DNA of 15,682 bases from an uncultured Eubacteriales bacterium (GTDB taxonomy: Bacteria > Bacillota > Clostridia > Oscillospirales > CAG-272). Location: positions 1 to 15,682 of the forward strand of contig URCP01000066.1 in NCBI GenBank assembly GCA_900546315.1, in the 5' to 3' direction. The position numbers and the translations under genes are program-made. Positions 7,907-13,440 of the stretch are shown piece after piece. Within the stretch, counting starts at the first letter, position 1; each line of letters starts with the position of its first letter. The notes under the pieces were generated by a model. That model did no database searches, was not told the origin of the DNA, and saw only the letters and a program-made list of their open reading frames with translations.

Positions 7907-8743
7907 TTACACTTTTCTGTCGGAGTGGCTCTTCCTGTACTCGCTCGGCGTCATGCCGGTGCTGTTCATGAAAACCGACCTGAAATACACGCTCGAGTTG
8001 AAACCGACCTCCTCCGCCGTCCTCTCGACCGACATCCCGCTCTCAAGAAGCTCAAGCGACCGCTCTATGCGCAGCTCGTTGCGATAATTCACCGGCGTGG
8101 TGCCGAGATACCGCCGGAACAGATGATACAGCGTCGACTCGCTCACGCGGAACCTCTCCGACAGCTCCGGGACGCTGATGTCCGAAACGCTGTCCCGCTC
8201 AATGAACCCAATGATCTCGCCAAGCGCCGGCGGCAAAGTCTCGTTCTCCCGCGGGCGCAGAGAGCCGATCACCTTCCCCGCGAAATCATAATACATCCCG
8301 ACCGCGTGAAGTCTCTTATCCGCCTCTCCGCTTGCCATGAGCCGGTACATCTCCGCGAAAAAGCGCGTCATGTCCTCTCCCTCCGGCGGCGTCAGCTTCC
8401 CGAGCCCGAACCTTCCGGTCTCCGACAGGACGTCAAGCGGCGGAATCGAGTACATACCGTAGAACTCTATGTCCGGCGTACCGGTCCAGATAGAAGAATA
8501 CTTTTCATTCGACGGAATATAGAACACGTCTCCGGCAGAGAGCTTAAGGCTCACATACCGGCTTCTCAGCTCAACTCTGCCGCTGACGATGAATCCGACG
8601 CTCGATCTCGCCGCGCTCCGGTTCGACTCATAATAGTGATTCAGACTGAATTTATACTTATCTATAGACAGATACCCGCCCGGATACCTGAACGAGTTGG
8701 AATTGGAGAACAGCCGCTGCTTCCTTATCTCATTCTGGCTCAT
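7907..8743 (-). CDS. AraC-family transcriptional regulator
   Basis: An N-terminal cupin-like sensing part (about 45-110, with LSAGDVFYIP) and a C-terminal AraC DNA-binding part with two helix-turn-helix motifs: ISVPELSERFRVSESTLYHL, then VERTAEEVGFNSSVYFRSVF and a closing GMTPSEYR. The layout fits regulators that bind a sugar or related ligand and control a nearby uptake gene. I place the start at 8743 (278 residues) rather than the ATG at 8782. The latter abuts the -10 box and would lie upstream of the transcript start, whereas 8743 has AGAGGA 7 nt upstream. The divergent neighbour is a solute-binding lipoprotein, its probable target. The gene reads toward the BlaI promoter with no obvious terminator between. 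Confidence 0.9.
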   Translation of the reverse strand: MSQNEIRKQRLFSNSNSFRYPGGYLSIDKYKFSLNHYYESNRSAARSSVGFIVSGRVELRSRYVSLKLSAGDVFYIPSNEKYSSIWTGTPDIEFYGMYSIPPLDVLSETGRFGLGKLTPPEGEDMTRFFAEMYRLMASGEADKRLHAVGMYYDFAGKVIGSLRPRENETLPPALGEIIGFIERDSVSDISVPELSERFRVSESTLYHLFRRYLGTTPVNYRNELRIERSLELLESGMSVERTAEEVGFNSSVYFRSVFMNSTGMTPSEYRKSHSDRKV

Positions 8744-8782
8744 GTCGTTTTCCTCTTTTGCAGAATAATTATCTTCACTCAT

Positions 8783-8811
8783 AGTATACCATCTTTACAA
8801 ACCTTTGTCAA
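8783..8811 (-). promoter_or_regulatory. araC-type gene promoter
   Basis: On the minus strand, TTGACA (8806-8811), 17 bp, TATACT (8783-8788), a near-consensus match. Transcription should begin near 8776, inside the longer reading frame, which supports the internal start at 8743. Confidence 0.85.
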
Positions 8812-8822
8812 TATGTTATAAT
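8794..8822 (+). promoter_or_regulatory. Promoter of the solute-binding protein gene
   Basis: TTTACA (8794-8799), 17 bp, TATAAT (8817-8822). It shares 18 bp with the opposite-facing regulator promoter, so polymerase cannot occupy both at once. Confidence 0.85.
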
Positions 8823-8855
8823 AATTTTACCAAAAAAACATGAAGGAGAACGATC

Positions 8856-10352
8856 ATGAAAAAGCAATCTCTCATTTTAGCGGTCATCCTGGCTCTCGGT
8901 TCGGTACTCTCGTCCTGCGGCTCGGAGACAACCGGTCAGACCGGAACCACCACCGCCGCGGACGGGGCAACCGCCGCGGAAGAGACAACATCCCGCTTTG
9001 TCGCCGACGAGCTTCCCGAACTGAACTTCGGCGGCATTACAATGAACGTCGTCGTCGGAGACTATTTTGGCGCTTACTGGGACGACCTCTACGCCGAGGA
9101 GGCGACCGGAAGCAGGCTCAGCGACGCGATATACAATGTGCGCCTCGCCGTCGAACAGCGTCTGAACGTCAGGCTTAATTACGTCCGCGAGGAATACGAC
9201 TGGGGCTCGAGAGGCAATTATCTGACCAAGATAACCTCTCAGATACTCGCGGGAGACGGCGACATCGACCTGCTTCTGTCTCAGAACAACTTCACGTCGC
9301 GGCTCAGTGAGGGTCAGTATTTCGCCGACCTCAGAAACGTCGAGCACATTGACTTCGAAAAGCCGTGGTACAATCAGTCGGCGCTCGAGAATATGCCGGA
9401 CGGCGAGCTGCCGTTCGTGATCGGTGAATTCTCGCTCGCCAACATAAAGAACGCTTTTGTCGTGTATTACAACAACGACCTCAAGGAATCGCTCGGGATA
9501 GACACCGACCTCTACGCGCTCGTAGACGAGGGCAAATGGACGGCTGACGCGATGCAGTCGGTCATCAAGGACGCCTACGCCGACCTGAACGGAAACTCCG
9601 AAGTCGATCCGGCTGACCGTTTCGGTCTGACCTTCGGAGATCTCAACAAGTACGTGGGATTCATCAAGGCGTTCGGAGTTGACATCTACAAAAAAGAGAG
9701 CGACGGGCGCTACAAGCTCGAGTTTGGCAGCGAGCGCGCGGTAAACACGGTCGATTTCATCCAGAAGCTGAACCCGGAAGAATATGTGCTTCCGGGACAG
9801 GCCAATAACGACAATTTTCCGGATTACCAGATCTCGACCGGAGGCGGAAATTACGCCTCAAAGCCTTTTGTCGAGGGACGGGCGCTGCTGTCCTGCGGAC
9901 TTATCGCGGACGCTGCCGTGATGGTTCCGGAGCTTACGTTTAACTGGGGACTTCTGCCATATCCGAAATTCGACGAGACGCAGGACAGCTATAATTCCGT
10001 CCTCCAGAGAGTCTGCCACGCGCTGATTCCGGTGACCGCCCCGGACCTCGCGAAGTCGGGAGCGCTGCTCGAGGCAATTTCGAGCGAGACCTACCGTTCG
10101 CTCGTACCCGAGTACTGCGAGGTATCACTGAAAGTCAGATATTCGCCGGACGACAATGTCAGCCGGATGTTCGATATGGCCAAGGACAACATAGTCTATG
10201 ATCCGGGCGAGATATTCAACGATCTGCTTGACTATCCGTCGGCGGTAATCAGGGCTTGCATGCTGGATGGCGGTTCGTGGGCTACGGAAGTCGCGAAGAT
10301 CAAGCCGATGCTCGACGAGAAGATGTCAACAGTCTGCGAAGTGATCGAGTAA
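8856..10352 (+). CDS. Extracellular solute-binding lipoprotein
   Basis: A 498-residue binding protein with signal MKKQSLILAVILALGSVLSSC (lipobox LSSC, lipidation Cys21) and a Thr/Ala/Gly-rich linker to about residue 45. The mature part has family 1 binding-protein features: a first lobe starting LNFGGITMNVVV, a DIDLLLSQN stretch, VVYYNNDLKESLGI in the hinge region, a Ca-loop-like DLNGNSEVDPADRFGL, and FNWGLLPYPKFDE late in the fold, all typical of clostridial sugar or oligosaccharide binders. AAGGAG lies 7 nt before the ATG. The divergent AraC regulator probably controls it, and it ends at a shared bidirectional terminator, so it is a one-gene unit. No permease is present. Substrate unknown. 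Confidence 0.85.
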   Translation: MKKQSLILAVILALGSVLSSCGSETTGQTGTTTAADGATAAEETTSRFVADELPELNFGGITMNVVVGDYFGAYWDDLYAEEATGSRLSDAIYNVRLAVEQRLNVRLNYVREEYDWGSRGNYLTKITSQILAGDGDIDLLLSQNNFTSRLSEGQYFADLRNVEHIDFEKPWYNQSALENMPDGELPFVIGEFSLANIKNAFVVYYNNDLKESLGIDTDLYALVDEGKWTADAMQSVIKDAYADLNGNSEVDPADRFGLTFGDLNKYVGFIKAFGVDIYKKESDGRYKLEFGSERAVNTVDFIQKLNPEEYVLPGQANNDNFPDYQISTGGGNYASKPFVEGRALLSCGLIADAAVMVPELTFNWGLLPYPKFDETQDSYNSVLQRVCHALIPVTAPDLAKSGALLEAISSETYRSLVPEYCEVSLKVRYSPDDNVSRMFDMAKDNIVYDPGEIFNDLLDYPSAVIRACMLDGGSWATEVAKIKPMLDEKMSTVCEVIE

Positions 10353-10359
10353 AAAAGAG

Positions 10360-10389
10360 CGTGACCGGAAAATTTCCGGTCACGTTTTT
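10360..10389. terminator. Bidirectional terminator between binding protein and MarR gene
   Basis: CGTGACCGGA (10360-10369) and TCCGGTCACG (10375-10384) make a 10-bp stem. TTTTT follows on the plus strand and the A-run at 10351-10356 gives a T-run on the minus strand. The plus-strand T-run overlaps the MarR stop codon at 10388-10390. Confidence 0.92.
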
Positions 10390-10840
10390 ATTTTCCGTCC
10401 GACATTCTCGCGGCGTTCTCGCGCATTCTCTCAAGACACGAGAAACAAACTGCGAGCGCCCTCTGGTCTATCCCCTCGGTCAGAGCCGCCGCGAACTCCT
10501 TCTGCATCGCGCGCCCGCGCACGACTACCGCGTCCGCCTTTTCAGTCAGCGTCAGCCCGCTCTTTCTCCGGTCGCCCGGCACAGCCCGCCGCTCGAGGTA
10601 GCCCTCGCGCGCGAGGTTCTCGACGTGGAACGACACGATTCCCGGTTTCAGCCCGCGCATGGTGCAGATGTCCTTCGCCGTGTCCTTCCCCGGATTGTTC
10701 GCCAGAAAAAGCAATATATCGACAGCCGTCCCCGCGAGCCCGGTTTCCCTCGCCAGCGGAGCCATCACCGCCGCGTAAGCCTCGGACAGACTCTTGCTCG
10801 CCGCGTACATATCCGCAGCGTTCACACGCACACCTTCCAT
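10388..10840 (-). CDS. MarR-family transcriptional regulator
   Basis: A 150-residue protein of normal MarR length. A leading helix (YAASKSLSEAYAAVMAPLAR) is followed by the winged helix: TAVDILLFLANNPG, TAKDICTMRGLKPGIVSFHV as the helix-turn-helix, LAREGYLERRAVPGDRRKSGLTLTEKA as the wing with the family's D-x-R-[K/R] signature (GDRRK), then C-terminal dimerisation helices. Such proteins repress small regulons and release DNA on binding phenolic or other small ligands or on oxidation. Cys residues occur at about 60 and 132-134, but a redox role is only speculation. AGGAG lies about 10 nt before the ATG. It has its own promoter and a palindromic operator in the leader, implying autoregulation. 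It is a single-gene unit and no target transporter is adjacent. Confidence 0.92.
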   Translation of the reverse strand: MEGVRVNAADMYAASKSLSEAYAAVMAPLARETGLAGTAVDILLFLANNPGKDTAKDICTMRGLKPGIVSFHVENLAREGYLERRAVPGDRRKSGLTLTEKADAVVVRGRAMQKEFAAALTEGIDQRALAVCFSCLERMRENAARMSDGK

Positions 10841-10863
10841 TTTTCGATCTCTCCTGTGAAAAT

Positions 10864-10884
10864 TTCAATATTGAATAATTCAAT
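10864..10884. promoter_or_regulatory. Palindromic operator of the MarR gene
   Basis: TTCAAT (10864-10869), ATTGAA (10870-10875) and TTCAAT (10879-10884) are three half-sites giving two overlapping inverted repeats, with spacers 0 and 3. They lie directly downstream of, and just touch, the -10 box, as expected for an autoregulatory MarR site. Confidence 0.65.
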
Positions 10885-10911
10885 TATACAGCACTTGAGA
10901 GAAAAAATCAA
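10883..10911 (-). promoter_or_regulatory. MarR gene promoter
   Basis: On the minus strand, TTGATT (10906-10911), 17 bp, TATAAT (10883-10888). The -10 is perfect and the -35 matches at four of six positions. Confidence 0.75.
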
Positions 10912-10973
10912 CCGGATTTTGTGAACGAAGATAATTCCGCGCCGGGAGCGTGTAAGGATTGTGCGGAAAACAG

Positions 10974-10996
10974 AAAAAGCACCGCGAAAACGGTGC
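10974..10996 (-). terminator. Minus-strand intrinsic terminator
   Basis: GCACCG/CGGTGC (10979-10984 with 10991-10996), a 6-nt loop, and TTTTT following on the minus strand. It starts 12 nt beyond the CTCCACCA copy, the spacing expected for a terminator behind a tRNA gene. It may also end the nuclease operon. Confidence 0.7.
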
Positions 10997-11023
10997 CTTT
11001 CGGGTATCTGGTGGAGTGAATAG

Positions 11024-11052
11024 CACTTGTGAAGCCATTTTCACCTCAAGTG
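11024..11052. repeat. Imperfect inverted repeat beside CTCCACCA copy
   Basis: CACTT-GTGAA, loop GCCATT, TTCAC-CTC-AAGTG: two 5-bp stems with a 3-nt bulge on one side. It lies 7 bp from the 8-bp copy of the tRNA 3' end. Possibly a recombinase binding site; this is inference only. Confidence 0.4.
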
Positions 11053-11285
11053 TCACACCAAACTGCTTTTTTCGCTGCATCATGCAACATAGCCTGAAAC
11101 TGCTCTCAGCTGTCAGTCCACCCGCGCTTTGTTCGATCAATATGCTCATGGACAATTGTAATCACGCACTGTGGCATACCTTTAAGCGGTGGCAGGCTGT
11201 AACTCAATCGACTGCTTCATATGACTGTAGATGAGCATCTTTCATAAACGACTCTCGCGATCGAATTTTTAATTGATTTCAGTGC

Positions 11286-12188
11286 TCATGATTTACTACC
11301 GTTGTGCTCTGCTTTTTCTGTCCATTCATACGCATACTGATTTCGTGCATCTATTTCTATAAGTCCACGATCCATCAAAATTTGTATCACCTTTTTGGCA
11401 AGGTCAAAGCTGATTCCGCATCGACGCTGTATCAACGACGCGGATATGTGCTTCTGATCGGCGCAGGCGACAACCGCCTCTTTTGCGAGCTTTATGAAAT
11501 GCTCGTCGCATTCGGGGGCTTCTGGATCATCGACCAAAGCGAGAGTGTAGCTCGGGTCGATTACCTCACTGGATTCAAGGCGTAACGCACGCTCAGCTGT
11601 ACGGTGCACAAGCTGAACGTTGTTCTTTCGATTTTTGAGATATTCAATAAGGCGACTCAATCCGATTACCGCCAACCGACACAAGAGTCTTAAAGCCGGA
11701 AGCGCCCAAAAAGGGAATGCTATGATCGCAAAACCTCCGATTGAGCCAATAATTTCTCGGAGAGAATGATTTTCTTTCAAGTGGTCATAAATTGCCGCAG
11801 TTACCGGAGCAATCACGAACAGGGTATAAAGTCCTGCCGCAATAGCCAACCATTTCGTCGGGATGCCGAAGCCAAAACCATTTACGCGCTCAACCAGACG
11901 GACGCCGTTTTGTGTAGCAAGCTCCCTCGCCGCGGCTGTGAATGTGCTATTCGTGACAACCATCGCCGCGGCGCATCCGTAATATGCTTTTCCCGCGACG
12001 ACCTCCTGAACCGCTCCCAAACTGACCGGACTGCTGTAGTACTTGCACTGAACAGCATACTTTGTAAATCCTCTGTGCGCTATTATGTCGACACCGAAAT
12101 CGCCTGAGCCACGAGTGACCTGTACGCCGTAGTACCCATGCCTTTGCAGATAGCGAGCAACCACTTGCTCGTATTCATACCCCGTCAT
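11286..12188 (-). CDS. Membrane-anchored Mrr-like nuclease with FtsK-gamma-like C-terminus
   Basis: A 300-residue protein in three parts. Residues 1-105 are an Mrr-type restriction-endonuclease domain: YEYEQVVARYL, GSGDFGVDII with Asp34, then QCKYY with Gln47 and Lys49, the D...QxK active site. Residues ~112-134 and ~147-176 are two hydrophobic segments, so it should sit in the membrane with both ends inside. Residues ~228-290 resemble the winged-helix gamma domain of FtsK/SpoIIIE (SLIQRRCGISFDLAKKVIQIL, MDRGLIEI). Mrr-domain proteins cut modified or foreign DNA; the FtsK gamma domain reads oriented octamers and contacts the Xer recombinase. A defence or DNA-surveillance role is inferred. It overlaps the XRE gene by 4 nt (ATGA), so translation is coupled. 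GC content is lower than in its neighbours. Confidence 0.85.
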   Translation of the reverse strand: MTGYEYEQVVARYLQRHGYYGVQVTRGSGDFGVDIIAHRGFTKYAVQCKYYSSPVSLGAVQEVVAGKAYYGCAAAMVVTNSTFTAAARELATQNGVRLVERVNGFGFGIPTKWLAIAAGLYTLFVIAPVTAAIYDHLKENHSLREIIGSIGGFAIIAFPFWALPALRLLCRLAVIGLSRLIEYLKNRKNNVQLVHRTAERALRLESSEVIDPSYTLALVDDPEAPECDEHFIKLAKEAVVACADQKHISASLIQRRCGISFDLAKKVIQILMDRGLIEIDARNQYAYEWTEKAEHNGSKS

Positions 12189-12730
12189 GACGTTTTCGAC
12201 TCGCTCTCAAGAAGCTCCGCCGCTTTGACCAAAAGCTGAGCCTGTTTGATAACACCGAGTTTACGGAACATGGAGACAAGTTCTATCTCCTGTGCCGATA
12301 GTGTAGCTTCGCTGTTAGAAACGTTCACCGGTGCAGTCGTGTTTTCGATTCCACCATGGTTATAGTGAATCATATTTCCGTCCAAAGCATCCTGAGCCTG
12401 AGCCTTTTCAAAATTCAGATAGTCATCAATTGCCTTATGCTCATCGTGGTTGTTCCGAGCAAGCATAGTCTGCCAAATCTGCTGATTGAATGCCGAGGTA
12501 TCAATGCTGTCGTAATTCACCGGCATTTCGACACCGACTCCTTCAAGAAGCTCATCAGTCGTCATACCGAAATAGTCAGCCATCTTTTTCAGGGTGCTGT
12601 TTCGTGGAAGTCCTTTCGATCTTCTCCATGTGTTCCCCGCCGAACTTGAATATCCGAGCGTTCCAGCAAGTTTTGTTATGCTTATTCCGTTGTCTTTGCA
12701 AAGTGATTCCAGTTTCTGACTGAATAACAA
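12185..12730 (-). CDS. XRE-family (Cro/CI-like) regulator
   Basis: A 181-residue protein with an N-terminal helix-turn-helix (about 5-64: FSQKLESLCKDNGISITKLA, LKKMADYFGMTTDELLEG) followed by a linker and an acidic helical tail (LSAQEIELVSMFRKLG, QAQLLVKAAELLES) common in phage- and ICE-type repressors. It starts with TTG at 12730, chosen because AGGAGG lies 8 nt upstream and no in-frame ATG fits. It is the first gene of the operon with the Mrr-like nuclease, overlapping it by 4 nt, so it probably controls nuclease expression. Direct repeats just below the -10 box are possible operators. AT-rich codon use sets it apart from flanking genes and suggests transfer. Confidence 0.88.
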   Translation of the reverse strand: MLFSQKLESLCKDNGISITKLAGTLGYSSSAGNTWRRSKGLPRNSTLKKMADYFGMTTDELLEGVGVEMPVNYDSIDTSAFNQQIWQTMLARNNHDEHKAIDDYLNFEKAQAQDALDGNMIHYNHGGIENTTAPVNVSNSEATLSAQEIELVSMFRKLGVIKQAQLLVKAAELLESESKTS

Positions 12731-12914
12731 GAAAAACGCCTCCTAAGATTTTTTTTGAGATTTTTTGACAGCCTCTCGGCAAATAGTTAAAAACGATGTA
12801 TAGTGTCGTCAGATATTCTAAAGCAATCATCGCAGATTGATGCTTGTAGTCCATAACCGACAGTCAAAGTGAATTTATATGTCGAGAACTGTGCTGTTTT
12901 TTGAGTTCGAGAAT
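12731..12914 (-). promoter_or_regulatory. Long leader of the XRE-nuclease operon
   Basis: The predicted start near 12908 lies about 178 nt above the TTG start. Two direct copies of TTCTCGA on the minus strand (12882-12888 and 12907-12913, 25 bp apart) lie immediately downstream of the -10 box and could be regulator sites. A weaker second promoter (TTGCTT-N18-TATACA) may lie closer to the gene, near 12800. No separate gene is supported here. Confidence 0.4.
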
Positions 12915-12943
12915 ATTATAGCACAGAACCAAGTAAAAGTCAA
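12915..12943 (-). promoter_or_regulatory. Promoter of the XRE-nuclease operon
   Basis: On the minus strand, TTGACT (12938-12943), 17 bp, TATAAT (12915-12920), a near-consensus match. Confidence 0.85.
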
Positions 12944-13067
12944 GCACTTTTTTAAAAAAGAGATTATTGTTTGGTTTTATCAAGTGGAAAAGCCTCGCTT
13001 GCTATTCCTTCAAGTCCCATACAGTCCTTGAATGGATAAAACGAACCTGATCAGACAAGATATGTTC

Positions 13068-13098
13068 AGCAAGTCGTCGTTTCCGTCGACGATTGCTT
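13068..13098. repeat. Small hairpin between tRNA and XRE promoter
   Basis: AGCAA-GT-CGTCG and CGACG-A-TTGCT pair around an 8-nt loop. TTTTA follows on the plus strand, so it could act as a weak plus-strand terminator. Confidence 0.4.
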
Positions 13099-13107
13099 TT
13101 ATTAAAC

Positions 13108-13152
13108 ACAAAAAGACCACCGAATCGAATCATACACGTTCCGGTAGTCTTT
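13108..13152 (-). terminator. tRNA-Val terminator
   Basis: On the minus strand AAAGACTACCG pairs with CGGTGGTCTTT (11 bp, one G-U) around an 18-nt loop, followed by TTTTTGTG. It lies about 50 nt beyond the tRNA 3' end and separates the tRNA from the XRE operon. Confidence 0.75.
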
Positions 13153-13165
13153 TCCTGATTTGAAA

Positions 13166-13196
13166 CACATTCGCGAACCAAAATAGTTCGTATGTG
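13166..13196. repeat. Imperfect inverted repeat at the tRNA 3' side
   Basis: CACAT-TCG-CGAAC, a 7-nt spacer, GTTCG-T-ATGTG. It starts 7 bp beyond the tRNA 3' end, on the island side, and mirrors the repeat at 11024-11052. A recombinase core site is one reading; the CGAAC/GTTCG spacing of 7 does not fit a LexA box. Confidence 0.4.
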
Positions 13197-13203
13197 CGCG
13201 TTA

Positions 13204-13280
13204 TGGTGGAGACGGAGGGGCTCGAACCCACGACCTCTCGGATGTGAACCGAACGCTCTGACCAGCTGAGCTACGCCTCC
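13204..13280 (-). tRNA. tRNA-Val (anticodon CAC)
   Basis: A complete 77-nt cloverleaf with encoded CCA. The acceptor stem is GGAGGCG/CGTCTCC, the D arm GCTC...GAGC, and the anticodon stem TTCGG/CCGAG with loop TTCACAT, giving anticodon CAC for GUG codons. The T arm is GTGGG-TTCGAGC-CCCTC and contains a U50-U64 mismatch. A consensus promoter lies upstream. Confidence 0.95.
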
Positions 13281-13290
13281 AAACAAGTAT

Positions 13291-13319
13291 ATTATACCAC
13301 AATCTGCTCCCGGTGTCAA
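13291..13319 (-). promoter_or_regulatory. tRNA-Val promoter
   Basis: On the minus strand, TTGACA (13314-13319), 17 bp, TATAAT (13291-13296): perfect consensus, as expected for a stable RNA gene. Confidence 0.9.
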
Positions 13320-13332
13320 GGGCTTTTTGAAA

Positions 13333-13346
13333 TTTTCCGCGGAAAA
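13333..13346. promoter_or_regulatory. Perfect 14-bp palindrome between divergent promoters
   Basis: TTTTCCGCGGAAAA is self-complementary throughout. It lies midway between the -35 boxes of the tRNA-Val and GH110 promoters, 21 bp upstream of the latter. A likely regulator site, but which protein binds is unknown. Confidence 0.5.
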
Positions 13347-13367
13347 GCGAAAAAAGTTTGCCGCCCC

Positions 13368-13396
13368 TTGACAATCCGTCTTTCATCTGATATAAT
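13368..13396 (+). promoter_or_regulatory. GH110 gene promoter
   Basis: TTGACA (13368-13373), 17 bp, TATAAT (13391-13396): perfect consensus. The transcript should begin near 13403, which argues against the in-frame ATG at 13411 as start. Confidence 0.9.
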
Positions 13397-13440
13397 ATTT
13401 TCATAAATATATGTTTATTTTAAGAAAGGCAGACATCAGA

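Larger units (their letters stand above)
10912..11285. other. Region without an assignable gene, left edge of the low-GC island
   Basis: About 370 bp between the MarR promoter and the nuclease gene. Open frames of about 90 codons exist on both strands but neither has recognisable motifs, and one is only a partner of the other. Minus-strand reading shows short gene-like stretches broken by stops (for example VITIVHEHIDRTKRG), so a decayed gene is possible. It contains a minus-strand terminator (10974-10996), a CTCCACCA copy (11009-11016) and an imperfect inverted repeat (11024-11052). Confidence 0.4.

Noticed and set aside
8743..8782. Longer AraC protein starting at 8782
   Set aside because: That ATG directly touches the -10 box and would not be in the transcript; the internal ATG has a good ribosome site.
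11009..11052. Partial tRNA or tmRNA 3' end
   Set aside because: CTCCACCA is present but no T-arm pairing or TTCRA loop can be built before it.
12576..12854. 92-codon minus-strand frame upstream of and overlapping the XRE gene
   Set aside because: It overlaps the XRE gene out of frame for about 150 nt, has no clear ribosome site and no recognisable domain.
13166..13196. LexA box at CGAAC...GTTCG
   Set aside because: The half-sites are 7 bp apart; Gram-positive LexA sites need 4, and no promoter overlaps it.
13002..13404. Short minus-strand reading frames crossing the tRNA gene
   Set aside because: They run through the tRNA-Val cloverleaf and its promoter; the translation is the familiar artefact of tRNA sequence.
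13411..13440. Longer glycosidase starting at 13411
   Set aside because: No ribosome site and about 8 nt from the predicted transcript start.
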